A stretch of DNA of 64,000 bases from NCBI RefSeq assembly GCF_008704655.1, contig NZ_CP023688.1, positions 7,384,501 through 7,448,500 on the forward strand. Reading direction: 5' to 3'. Under the pieces are notes generated by a model. It had not been told where the DNA came from. It did not search any database and saw nothing but the letters and a program-made list of their open reading frames with translations. The position numbers and the translations under genes are program-made. Below are positions 51,334 to 58,922 of the stretch, piece by piece. Positions within the stretch are counted from its first letter, which is position 1. Each line of letters begins with the position of its first letter. This DNA comes from Streptomyces rimosus. Its GTDB lineage: Bacteria > Actinomycetota > Actinomycetes > Streptomycetales > Streptomycetaceae.

Positions 51334-52610
51334 TCACGGAGCTGGCCGCGCGCCAGGTGGACGCCCTCACCGCCGGGCACCCGGGCCCCGGCGGTACGCT
51401 CGACGGCCCGCTGCCCGCCTACGTCTACGACCTGGCCGACCTCGCCGCCCACGCCGCGTCCGTACGGGCCGCCCTGCCGCCCCGCGTCGACCTGTACTAC
51501 GCGGCCAAGGCCAACCCGGACCCGCGCCTGCTGCGGACGCTCGCCCCGTACATCGACGGCTGCGAGGTCTCCTCCGGGGGCGAGGCCGCGCATGTGCGCG
51601 CGGCGGAGCCCGCGCTGCCGCTGGCCTTCGGCGGACCGGGCAAGACGGAGGCGGAACTGCGCGCCGCCCTGGACCTGGGCGTCGAGCGCTTCCACCTGGA
51701 GAGCGAGCACGAACTGCGGATGCTCTCCGCACTCGCCCGGGCAGCCGGGCGGGAGGCGGACGTCCTGCTGCGCGTCAACCTGCCACTGGGCGCCGGGGCC
51801 ACGGCCGGCGCGGCCCTGGCGATGGGCGGCCGGGCCACGCCGTTCGGCCTCGATCCCGCGCGCGCCGAGCACTGCCTGCCGCTGCTCTGCGACGGCCCGC
51901 TACGGCTGCGCGGCATCCACGCCCACCTGGCCAGCGGCCTCGACGCGCCCGCCCAACTGGCCATCGCCGCCCGGATCACCGACTGGGCCCGGCACTTCGC
52001 CGCCCGGCACGGCCACTCCCTGTGCGAGATCGGCCTCGGCGGCGGCATGGCGGTCGACTACGGACGCCCGGAGACCCGCTTCGACTGGGGGGAGTACGGC
52101 ACCGGGCTCGCCGGGCTGGCCGACCGCTACCCCGAGTTCACGCTGCGCATCGAGCCGGGCCGGGCGCTGACCGCGTACTGCGGCTGGTACGTGACCGAGG
52201 TGCTGGACGTGAAGCACAGCCACGGCGAGGCGTTCGCCGTCCTGCGCGGCGGCACCCACCACCTGCGCACCCCGGCGGCCAAGGGCCACGACCACCCCTT
52301 CGTCGTGCTCCCCGTAGAGGAGTGGACCCGCCCCTGGCCCCGGCCGGGCGCCCACAACCAGGAGGTCACGCTCGCGGGCCAGCTGTGCACCCCGAAGGAC
52401 GTGCTGGCCCGCCGGGCACCCGTCGCCCACCTGCGCGCGGGCGACCGGGTGGCCTTCGCCCTGTCCGGCGCGTACGCGTGGAACATCTCGCACCACGACT
52501 TCCTGATGCACCCGCCGCCGGGCTTCCACTACGTGGGCGGCCCGGAGGCGGCGGCCGTGCCCGCGGGCATACGGAGCGGCGCCGCGCTCCGTGCGCGGCG
52601 CCGCCCTTGA
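51330..52610 (+). CDS. Type III PLP-dependent decarboxylase of siderophore pathway (PvsE-like)
   Basis: A 426-residue alanine-racemase-fold enzyme related to diaminopimelate decarboxylase. The PLP lysine is Lys60 in DLYYAAKANPDPRLL. GLGGGMAVDYG binds the phosphate, and FTLRIEPGRALTAYCGWYV, HHLRTPAAKGHDHPFVVLP and FALSGAYAWNISHHDFLMHP complete the site. In vibrioferrin and staphyloferrin B pathways such enzymes decarboxylate an intermediate or amino acid. The last ~12 residues (SGAALRARRRP) are encoded by the terminator hairpin. It is the last gene of the operon in this window; no transporter follows. Confidence 0.9.
   Translation: MITELAARQVDALTAGHPGPGGTLDGPLPAYVYDLADLAAHAASVRAALPPRVDLYYAAKANPDPRLLRTLAPYIDGCEVSSGGEAAHVRAAEPALPLAFGGPGKTEAELRAALDLGVERFHLESEHELRMLSALARAAGREADVLLRVNLPLGAGATAGAALAMGGRATPFGLDPARAEHCLPLLCDGPLRLRGIHAHLASGLDAPAQLAIAARITDWARHFAARHGHSLCEIGLGGGMAVDYGRPETRFDWGEYGTGLAGLADRYPEFTLRIEPGRALTAYCGWYVTEVLDVKHSHGEAFAVLRGGTHHLRTPAAKGHDHPFVVLPVEEWTRPWPRPGAHNQEVTLAGQLCTPKDVLARRAPVAHLRAGDRVAFALSGAYAWNISHHDFLMHPPPGFHYVGGPEAAAVPAGIRSGAALRARRRP
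52572..52604 (+). terminator. Terminator inside the 3' end of the decarboxylase gene
   Basis: CGGAGCG/CGCTCCG (52572-52591) and the overlapping GGCGCCGC/GCGGCGCC arms form alternative strong hairpins that end 6 bases before the stop codon. The convergent roadblock gene ends at 52616. Confidence 0.6.
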
Positions 52611-52615
52611 CCCGG

Positions 52616-52990
52616 TCAGATGTCCAGTTCGCCTTCGATGCGCCGGAGCTGGTGCCGGGCCATGGCGAGGTTGGACCGGTCCTTGTCGAGTGCCAGGTAG
52701 AGGAACAGGCCGCTGCTGTTGCGGGACTTCAGCAGCCGGATGAGGTGGTACTGCGTGCCGAGGGTGATCAGGATGTCCTCGATCTCGTCCTTGAGGCCGA
52801 GCATGTCCATGGTGCGGACCTTGGCGCGCACCACGTCGGTGTTGCCGGCGGTGGCGACGGACAGATCGAGGTCCTTGCCGCCGCCCAGCGTGCCGAGCGC
52901 CATGCCGCTGCCGTAGTCGACCAGGGCCACGCCCAGGGAGCCCTCGATGCCGGTCATCGCTTCTTTGAGTGCCGTCTCGGTGTTGATCAT
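52616..52990 (-). CDS. Roadblock/LC7-domain protein
   Basis: A 124-residue roadblock/LC7 (MglB-like) protein: TALKEAMTGIEGSLGVALVD, YGSGMALGTLGGGKDLDLSV, LGLKDEIEDILITLGTQYHL, IRLLKSRNSSGLFLYLALDK. The family usually dimerises and regulates small Ras-like GTPases. The start is ATG 52990 by family resemblance; an ATG at 53044, one base after the upstream stop and with CAGGAG 13 bases before, would add 18 residues. Last gene of a four-gene leftward operon. Confidence 0.85.
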   Translation of the reverse strand: MINTETALKEAMTGIEGSLGVALVDYGSGMALGTLGGGKDLDLSVATAGNTDVVRAKVRTMDMLGLKDEIEDILITLGTQYHLIRLLKSRNSSGLFLYLALDKDRSNLAMARHQLRRIEGELDI

Positions 52991-53045
52991 GGGAGTCGCA
53001 CTTGCCTTTCGTCCTTGCGGGGAGCGGGGGGTGGTCCGGTTCATG

Positions 53046-53438
53046 TCAGGGGTTCTCCTGTTGTTCCGGTGCGCCGTCGAGCAGCGCGCTGATGCGCGTG
53101 CTGGACCGGCGCGCTTCCAGGCGCACCCGGCCGACATTGGCCTGCGGCGCCGTCACCAGGGCCAGCGAGGCCGACCGGCCCGCGGTGTAGGCACCCACCC
53201 AGCCGTGGTCCGCCCGGACCAGGAGTTCGTGGGCGGTGCCGTGCCCGGCCGCGGCGGCCAGGCGCAGGGCGGCCCGCAGCGCCTCCGCGGTGCGGGGCCC
53301 CAGGTGCTGCGGGTGCTCGCCGGATACGTCCCTGGCCAGCACCCGGCCGTCGTCACTCACGATCAGTGCCCCGGTGACCTGGGTGACACAGGCCCGCAGC
53401 CGCTCCAGTTCACTGGTGAGTTCGGCCTCTGTCGCCAT
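53046..53438 (-). CDS. Roadblock/LC7-domain protein
   Basis: A 130-residue roadblock/LC7 protein: TEAELTSELERLRACVTQVT, GALIVSDDGRVLARDVSGEH, TAEALRAALRLAAAAGHGTA, LLVRADHGWVGAYTAGRSAS and LALVTAPQANVGRVRLEARR. It is distinct in sequence from the roadblock protein just downstream, so they are not recent duplicates. It may form mixed dimers with it. GGAAG precedes the ATG. Third in the operon. Confidence 0.85.
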   Translation of the reverse strand: MATEAELTSELERLRACVTQVTGALIVSDDGRVLARDVSGEHPQHLGPRTAEALRAALRLAAAAGHGTAHELLVRADHGWVGAYTAGRSASLALVTAPQANVGRVRLEARRSSTRISALLDGAPEQQENP

Positions 53439-53514
53439 GACGTGCTTCCTTCCGAACAGGCGACGCGATACACGCTTCACGGCGGTGCTCCGCCGGCGAC
53501 GGAGCGGGGTGACT

Positions 53515-54312
53515 TCACAGACGGGCCTCCAGTGCGTCACGGACGCGCCGCAGCAGGGCGACATCGGGCGGCTCCGGAGGGCCCGCGGTCCGTGGCGCGC
53601 CGCCCGGGCAGCCGCCGGGCGGCGGATGCGACAGGCGGGGGACGAGCAGGCCGGCGACGGCGAGGCGCCGCACCTCCAGGAGTACGTGGAAGGCGGGCCG
53701 GCCCAGTTCCCGGGCGATGGTGCCCGGAGTGCGCGTCCCGTCGGCAAGGTCCAGCACGGCTTCCAGGCGTGCCGGAACCCGCAGGCCCGCAGCGGGCCGG
53801 CGCACGACGGGTGCGTCGGCGATGTCCGGCCCCGGCCACCGGGTGTCCAGCAGCTGCCTGCGCCGCCGCGTCTCCCGCAGTACCCGCTCCGCCGCGACGG
53901 AGCGCGGATGGCCGCCGCCCTCCCGCACGAAGCCGTGCTGGAAGCGCGTCGGGCGGTTGTGCGGGGCCAGTACGAAGAACGCCGCGTCGAAGAGAGCGGT
54001 CAGCCACCAGACTTCTGCCTGTCCCACGGACAGGAAGCCCTCCTTGACCAGGCGGCCGGGCACGTGGTCGGGGACTCCGGCCCGTTCGAGCGCCTCGTCC
54101 CACACGGCCTGCGGCACCCGTCCGCCCGCGGTGAGCAGGACCTCCAGCCCGGGGGCCGCCGGGCTCTCGGCGTGTACGACCCGGCCGCCCACCAGGTAGA
54201 GCGTGCCGGGCCCGCACTGGAGGGCGCCGGTGGCCTGCTCGGCGGCCAGGCGCGAGAGCATCGAGGGGCGCGGCGGCAGGGCGGGCGGCGCCACGAACGG
54301 TGCGGTGCTCAT
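53515..54312 (-). CDS. DUF4388-like protein with winged-helix C-terminus
   Basis: A 265-residue protein. Residues ~15-100 resemble the DUF4388/PATAN domain (LAAEQATGALQCGPGTLYLV, GGRVVHAESPAAPGLEVLLT), found in signalling proteins of motile and developmental bacteria. Residues ~180-225 look like a winged helix (LEAVLDLADGTRTPGTIARE, LGRPAFHVLLEVRRLAVAGL), and a Pro/Gly linker follows. It could bind DNA or a roadblock partner. The ATG overlaps the stop of the upstream roadblock gene (ATGA). Confidence 0.7.
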   Translation of the reverse strand: MSTAPFVAPPALPPRPSMLSRLAAEQATGALQCGPGTLYLVGGRVVHAESPAAPGLEVLLTAGGRVPQAVWDEALERAGVPDHVPGRLVKEGFLSVGQAEVWWLTALFDAAFFVLAPHNRPTRFQHGFVREGGGHPRSVAAERVLRETRRRRQLLDTRWPGPDIADAPVVRRPAAGLRVPARLEAVLDLADGTRTPGTIARELGRPAFHVLLEVRRLAVAGLLVPRLSHPPPGGCPGGAPRTAGPPEPPDVALLRRVRDALEARL

Positions 54313-54698
54313 GTCAACGCCAGCTGTCCTGCCACACCCTCCATACGGAGGCGGGCCAGCGCGAGGTTACCGGAGGTGCGGTCCAGCCACAGATGCAGGA
54401 GCACGCTGGGCTCCGCCGTGGGGTCCACGAAGCGCACCAGGTGGTACCCGCTGCGGGTGGTGACGATCAGGTCCTCGACCGGCGGGGCGGGCACCGGGAC
54501 CGGCCCCTCGGCGAACATGGAGGCGCCGATCACCAGCCGGGCCAGTTCGGCCGCTTCGGCGGCCGTCGCCTCCGGTCCGCCCAGCGCCTGCTCACCGGCC
54601 GACTCCAGTGCGAAACCGCACGTCCAGTCCACCAGCGCGGCGCCCCGTGCGCCGGGCACGTTCATGGCCTCCAGCAGGCTCACATCGATACCGGGCAC
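54309..54698 (-). CDS. Roadblock/LC7-domain protein, first gene of operon
   Basis: A 129-residue roadblock/LC7 protein from GTG 54698, which has GAGGGAG six bases upstream. The core reads GIDVSLLEAMNVPGARGAAL, VDWTCGFALESAGEQALGGP, EDLIVTTRSGYHLVRFVDPT, AEPSVLLHLWLDRTSGNLAL. It resembles the 52616 protein in its VDxxxGxAL and YHLxR segments. The operon contains three such proteins and a DUF4388-like protein, but no GTPase, histidine kinase or DUF742 gene, unlike the usual streptomycete conservons. Confidence 0.85.
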   Translation of the reverse strand: MPGIDVSLLEAMNVPGARGAALVDWTCGFALESAGEQALGGPEATAAEAAELARLVIGASMFAEGPVPVPAPPVEDLIVTTRSGYHLVRFVDPTAEPSVLLHLWLDRTSGNLALARLRMEGVAGQLALT

Positions 54699-54898
54699 GA
54701 GAACTCCCTCTACTGGCACGCTGGTCGGCGTTCCCCGCTTTCCTGGTGACGAGGAGGCTACGCAGCCGGGCCGTGCCCACCGGGTGAACTGGCGCAATCC
54801 CTTGGGACTTGTCCCGCGTCAACAGGAGTCCGCCCGGACTTGTTCGGTTCCTGACAGGATTCGGCCCGTAGGGCGCCGCACCCGTGGCGCCGGGCGCC

Positions 54899-55828
54899 CT
54901 ACGCGTCCGCCAGGTCCCTGACGCTGTGCCACTCCACGCCGAAGGGCCGGTAGCCGAACGCGGTGTTGATGGCGAGCATCGGGCCGTTCTCCGCGTCGTT
55001 GACGGTGAAGGCGTCGGTGCACCCGGCCTCGCGGGCCCGGTGCAGGGAGGCGGTCTTGGCGAGCCTGGCCAGGCCCCTGCCCCGGTGGGAGCGGCGGGTG
55101 CCGGTCATCCCCGAGCCGTAGCGGCCCCAGCCGTCCGTACCGGCCAGGCAGAACGACGCGACCTCGCCGCCGACCGTCACCACCGTCGTCAGGTCCAGGT
55201 CGATGTTCGGGCGTTCCCAGGTCTGGGTGATCCAGTCCTCGTACGTCATCGCGTCCACGGTCAGATCGTCGGGCTCGTCCAGCATCACCTCGGCGTCCGC
55301 CTCGTACAGCGGCCGGGGATCGGCACCGAAGTCGGCGGCGGTGCGCAGCTCCGTGCCGGGCGGGAGGCTCGCGGGCAGCGGCGGCAGGGCGGCGCGGACG
55401 AGGTCGAGACGCAGGCAACGGGCCGTGCGCAGAGGCCGGTAGCCGCGGTGCCGGGCGAACGACATCGAGCGCGGGTCGTCCTGGGGGTAGGCGTGGAGGT
55501 GGGTGGCGCCCAGCCCGGCCAGGTGCTCCTCCGCCACGGCGAGCAGGGCGCTGCCCGCGCCGCGCCCCCGGTACCCGGGGTCCACCAGCGGCACGACGAC
55601 GCCCTGTCCGGGCGTGCTGCTGTCATGCCGGACCGAGGACTTCACCACGCCGACGACACGGCCGCCCGTTTCGGCGACGAACACCCGCAGCTTCTTGCCG
55701 GCCGGTGCCTCGGCGACCTCCCAGGCGACCGACTGCGCAGTGGAGATCTCGTAGGGCAGTACACGACGCCGGAGCTCACAGACGTCCCGGGCATCGGCGG
55801 GACGGAACGGACGCACAGTAATGGTCAC
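54899..55828 (-). CDS. Tandem GNAT-family acetyltransferase
   Basis: A 309-residue protein with two GNAT domains. The first (1-~150) has VTITVRPFRPADARDVCELR, VVPLVDPGYRGRGAGSALLA and a GATHLHAYPQDDPRSMSFAR end. The second (~160-309) has VVTVGGEVASFCLAGTDGWG, TGTRRSHRGRGLARLAKTAS and FTVNDAENGPMLAINTAFGY. Both keep the acetyl-CoA loop (R/Q-x-x-G-x-G/A). Such duplicated GNATs are mycothiol-synthase-like or aminoglycoside-type in some cases; the substrate is unknown. The start is GTG 55828. Confidence 0.85.
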   Translation of the reverse strand: MTITVRPFRPADARDVCELRRRVLPYEISTAQSVAWEVAEAPAGKKLRVFVAETGGRVVGVVKSSVRHDSSTPGQGVVVPLVDPGYRGRGAGSALLAVAEEHLAGLGATHLHAYPQDDPRSMSFARHRGYRPLRTARCLRLDLVRAALPPLPASLPPGTELRTAADFGADPRPLYEADAEVMLDEPDDLTVDAMTYEDWITQTWERPNIDLDLTTVVTVGGEVASFCLAGTDGWGRYGSGMTGTRRSHRGRGLARLAKTASLHRAREAGCTDAFTVNDAENGPMLAINTAFGYRPFGVEWHSVRDLADA

Positions 55829-56043
55829 CAGCGGGACGGTACGCCCACCGGCCGCGTGGCGCCTGCGAATATCGCCCGGGCCGGGCCGCCTCCTGCCGGG
55901 CAGATCCGTCCGGCGCTGCCGGGCGGTCCGCGGTGCCGCGGCACGACATGGGTTGACCTGCGGACACGGCGGGCACCGCTGACGCACAATGGGGGCGACC
56001 CACCCCCTGCGTCCCATGCAACCCCCGTACCAGGAGCGCCACC

Positions 56044-56442
56044 GTGGCCGTCCAGCAAGCGCCGCCCCTGCGGCTGACCATCGACCCGGACGCGGCGGAG
56101 GCGCCGTTCGAACAGGTCCGGTCCCAGATCGCCGGGCAGGCCCGTGAGGGCGGGCTGCCGGTCGGCCGCAAACTGCCCACCGTACGCGGCCTCGCCGAAC
56201 AGCTCGGGCTGGCCGCCAACACCGTCGCCAAGGCGTACCGCGCCCTGGAGACGGACGGGGTGATCGAGACGCGGGGACGCAACGGCACCTTCGTCGCCGC
56301 GGCCGGCGAGGCGGCCGACAAGGAGGCGGCCGCTGCCGCCGCCTCCTACGCCCGGCGCGCCCGCCGCCTCGGCCTGGACCACGCCGCCGCCCGCGCGGCC
56401 GTCCTGGAAGCCCTGCGCGCCACCTACGGAGAGGACGTATGA
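56044..56442 (+). CDS. GntR-family regulator (YtrA-like)
   Basis: A 132-residue small GntR protein from GTG 56044. The winged helix spans residues ~15-85: FEQVRSQIAGQAREGGLPVG, KLPTVRGLAEQLGLAANTVA, YRALETDGVIETRGRNGTFV. The short C-terminal helix is that of YtrA-type regulators, which lack a large ligand domain. Its stop overlaps the next start (ATGA), so it is co-translated with the VOC and DDAH genes and probably controls their operon. Confidence 0.88.
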   Translation: MAVQQAPPLRLTIDPDAAEAPFEQVRSQIAGQAREGGLPVGRKLPTVRGLAEQLGLAANTVAKAYRALETDGVIETRGRNGTFVAAAGEAADKEAAAAAASYARRARRLGLDHAAARAAVLEALRATYGEDV

Positions 56443-56867
56443 CCGCACTCGCCCGCGTCCAGTGCACCGCCCTGGACTGCCCCGACCCCCTGCTCCTCGC
56501 CCGCTTCTACGCGGAGTTGCTCGGCGGCGAGATCAACCGCCCCGACTCCCGCTGGACCGCCGACGGCGACTGGGTCACCCTGCACACCCCCACCGGCACG
56601 CTCCTGGCCTTCCAGCGCGTCCCCGACCACCGCCCGCCCCGCTGGCCGGACCCGGCGCACCCCCAGCAGTCCCACCTCGACTTCGGCGTGGACGACCTGG
56701 AGGCCGCACACCAGCGGGTGCTGGAGGCGGGCGGCACCCTGCTGGACACCACCCACGACGCCAAGCCCCGCGGCTTCCGGGTCTACGCGGACCCCGCGGG
56801 CCATCCGTTCTGCCTCGTCAAGGAACTCCCCGAAGACCGGCAGCACTATCCCGAGGGCACGGTGTGA
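56439..56867 (+). CDS. VOC-family (glyoxalase-like) protein
   Basis: A 142-residue protein with two beta-alpha-beta-beta-beta modules: VQCTALDCPDPLLLARFYAE, WVTLHTPTGTLLAFQRVPDH, QSHLDFGVDDLEAAHQRVLE and GFRVYADPAGHPFCLVKELP. The family binds metals or antibiotics and catalyses isomerisation, lyase or dioxygenase reactions. The substrate is unknown. Both ends overlap neighbouring genes by 4 bases (ATGA, GTGA). Confidence 0.85.
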   Translation: MTALARVQCTALDCPDPLLLARFYAELLGGEINRPDSRWTADGDWVTLHTPTGTLLAFQRVPDHRPPRWPDPAHPQQSHLDFGVDDLEAAHQRVLEAGGTLLDTTHDAKPRGFRVYADPAGHPFCLVKELPEDRQHYPEGTV

Positions 56868-57640
56868 CCAGCAAGGAGGCGCTCATACGCCGCCCCGGGC
56901 CGCGCCTCGCCGAAGGGCTGACGACGCACATCCAGCGGCGGCCGGTGGACCCGGCCCGCGCGCTGGCCCAGTGGGAGGAGTACGTCGGCGCGCTGCGGGC
57001 GCACGGCTGGCGGACGACGGAGGTGGCACCCGCGGACGACTGCCCCGACGCGGTGTTCGTGGAGGACACCATGGTCGTCTTCCGCAACGTCGCGCTGCTG
57101 GCCCGGCCCGGGGCCGAGACCCGCCGCCCGGAAGTGGCCGCCGCCGAGGAGGCGGCGGCCGCGCTCGGCTGCTCGCTGGGCCGTATCCGCGCGCCCGGCA
57201 CGCTCGACGGTGGTGACGTCCTGAAGGTGGGCGACACGGTGTACGTGGGGCGCGGTGGCCGCACCAACGCCGAGGGGGTGCGCCAACTCCGGGCCGCCTT
57301 CGAACCGCTGGGGGCCCGGGTGACGGCCGTACCGGTCGAAAAGGTGCTGCACCTGAAGTCCGCGGTCACCGCCCTGCCCGACGGCACCGTCATCGGCCAC
57401 CCGCCGCTGGTCGACGACCCCGCCCTCTTCCCCCGCTTCCGCGCGGTGCCGGAGGAGGCCGGGGCCCATGTCGTCCTGCTCGGCGGCGGACGGCTGCTGA
57501 TGAGCGCGAGCGCGCCCCGCAGCGCCGAACTGTTCGCCGGCCTCGGCTATGAACCGGTGGTGGTGGACATAGCGGAGTTCGAGAAGCTGGAAGGCTGCGT
57601 GACGTGCCTTTCGGTACGGCTGCGGGAGCTGTACGCGTAA
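56864..57640 (+). CDS. ddaH: Dimethylarginine dimethylaminohydrolase
   Basis: A 258-residue guanidino-modifying hydrolase. Motifs match DDAH: DAVFVEDTMVVF, RAPGTLDGGDVLKVGDTVYV, VEKVLHLKSAVTALPDGT with the catalytic His, and CVTCLSVRL at 245-253 with nucleophile Cys248. It converts methylated arginines to citrulline and methylamines. It begins at GTG 56864, overlapping the VOC stop. An operon of GntR, VOC and DDAH suggests control by a metabolite, perhaps an arginine derivative. Confidence 0.9.
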   Translation: MTSKEALIRRPGPRLAEGLTTHIQRRPVDPARALAQWEEYVGALRAHGWRTTEVAPADDCPDAVFVEDTMVVFRNVALLARPGAETRRPEVAAAEEAAAALGCSLGRIRAPGTLDGGDVLKVGDTVYVGRGGRTNAEGVRQLRAAFEPLGARVTAVPVEKVLHLKSAVTALPDGTVIGHPPLVDDPALFPRFRAVPEEAGAHVVLLGGGRLLMSASAPRSAELFAGLGYEPVVVDIAEFEKLEGCVTCLSVRLRELYA

Positions 57641-57655
57641 GCCGCAGCCGTACGC

Positions 57656-58777
57656 CTACAGATACAGCCCCGCATCCGCACCCGCGTCCTGCGCCGGTAC
57701 CGACGCGGGGCCGACGCCGCGGCGCAGCGCGTACAGCTCGGCGAGGGTCGCGCCGTCGCGGCCGACGCCGTCCTCCCTGCCGAGCCAGCGCACCGCCTCC
57801 GGGCGGCTGAGCGGGCCCACCTCGATACGGGCCAGGCAGCGGCCGGGGCGGACCACGGCCGGATGCATCCGCTCCAGGTCCTCGTTGGTCGTCACGCCGA
57901 CGAGGACGTTGCGGCCCTGGCCCAGCAGCCCGTCCGTCAGATTCAGCAGCCGGGACAGCGCCTGCCCCGCCGTGTGCCGGGCCTCGCCGCGGATCAGCTC
58001 GTCGCAGTCCTCCAGCAGGAGCAGCCGCCAGCGGCCCTTGCCCGCCGCGTCGTCCTCGCCGATGGCGATGTCCATCAGGTAGCCGATGTCGTTGAAGAGG
58101 CGCTCCGGGTCCAGGACGCAGTCGACCTGGCACCAGTCGCGCCACGAGCGGGCGAGGGTGCGCAGCGCGGAGGTCTTGCCCGTACCGGGCGGGCCGTGCA
58201 GCAACAGCAGCCGTCCGGCGATCTCCTCCGGCGCCACCCCCATCAGCCGGTCCAGCGCCTCGGCCACCGGGGTGGTGTAGTTGGGGCGGATCTCCTCCCA
58301 CGTACCGGCGGAGATCTGGCGGGTCGTACGGTACGGGCCGCGCCGCGGGGAGAGGTACCAGAACCCCATCGACACGTCCTCCGGCTGCGGCTCCGGCTCG
58401 TCCTCCGCGCCGTCGGCCGACTGGCCGAGCACCTTCACGGCCAGCTCGTCGGAGGTGGCCGTCACGGTCACGTCCGCGCCGCGGTTCCACCGCGACACCA
58501 GCAGCGTGAAGCCGTCGCCCTCGGCGAGGGTCGCGCTGCGGTCCTCGTCGCGCGCGGAGCGCAGCACTTTGGCGCCGGGCGGCAGCAGCGTCAGACCGGC
58601 CTTGACCCGGTCCACCGAGCGGCTGCGCGCGTACGGCTGCTCGCCGCTGGCGAACCGCCCCAGGAACAGGGCGTCGACGACATCGGAGGGTGAATCGCTG
58701 TCGTCCATGGTCAAGCGGATCGGGAGGGACTCCTCGGCGGCGGACGGTCGGACGTGGTCGGCACACATGTCCACCAT
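57656..58777 (-). CDS. AAA-family ATPase (DUF5925-type N-terminus)
   Basis: A 373-residue protein. An N-terminal domain (DVVDALFLGRFASGEQPYAR, SATLAEGDGFTLLVSRWNRG) typical of streptomycete DUF5925 ATPases precedes the AAA core: Walker A GPPGTGKT at 195-202, Walker B LLLLEDCDE at 252-260, sensor-1 VLVGVTTNEDLERM and a HPAVVRPGRCLARIEVGPLS arginine-finger region. Likely a remodelling ATPase; its client is unknown. It converges on ddaH with 15 bases between. An internal ATG (codon 24) is an alternative start. Confidence 0.85.
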   Translation of the reverse strand: MVDMCADHVRPSAAEESLPIRLTMDDSDSPSDVVDALFLGRFASGEQPYARSRSVDRVKAGLTLLPPGAKVLRSARDEDRSATLAEGDGFTLLVSRWNRGADVTVTATSDELAVKVLGQSADGAEDEPEPQPEDVSMGFWYLSPRRGPYRTTRQISAGTWEEIRPNYTTPVAEALDRLMGVAPEEIAGRLLLLHGPPGTGKTSALRTLARSWRDWCQVDCVLDPERLFNDIGYLMDIAIGEDDAAGKGRWRLLLLEDCDELIRGEARHTAGQALSRLLNLTDGLLGQGRNVLVGVTTNEDLERMHPAVVRPGRCLARIEVGPLSRPEAVRWLGREDGVGRDGATLAELYALRRGVGPASVPAQDAGADAGLYL

Positions 58778-58922
58778 GATCCGGCACCGCGGGCCACGGC
58801 GTATACGGATTTTCCCTTGTCGCCCGGGACTTTCACAGCGACCGGACGGCCCGGTGAACGGTCCTCAACACTTGGTGCGAAACCGGCCGAACGACCCCCG
58901 AAGCTGGCTAGGCTGGCCCGTC

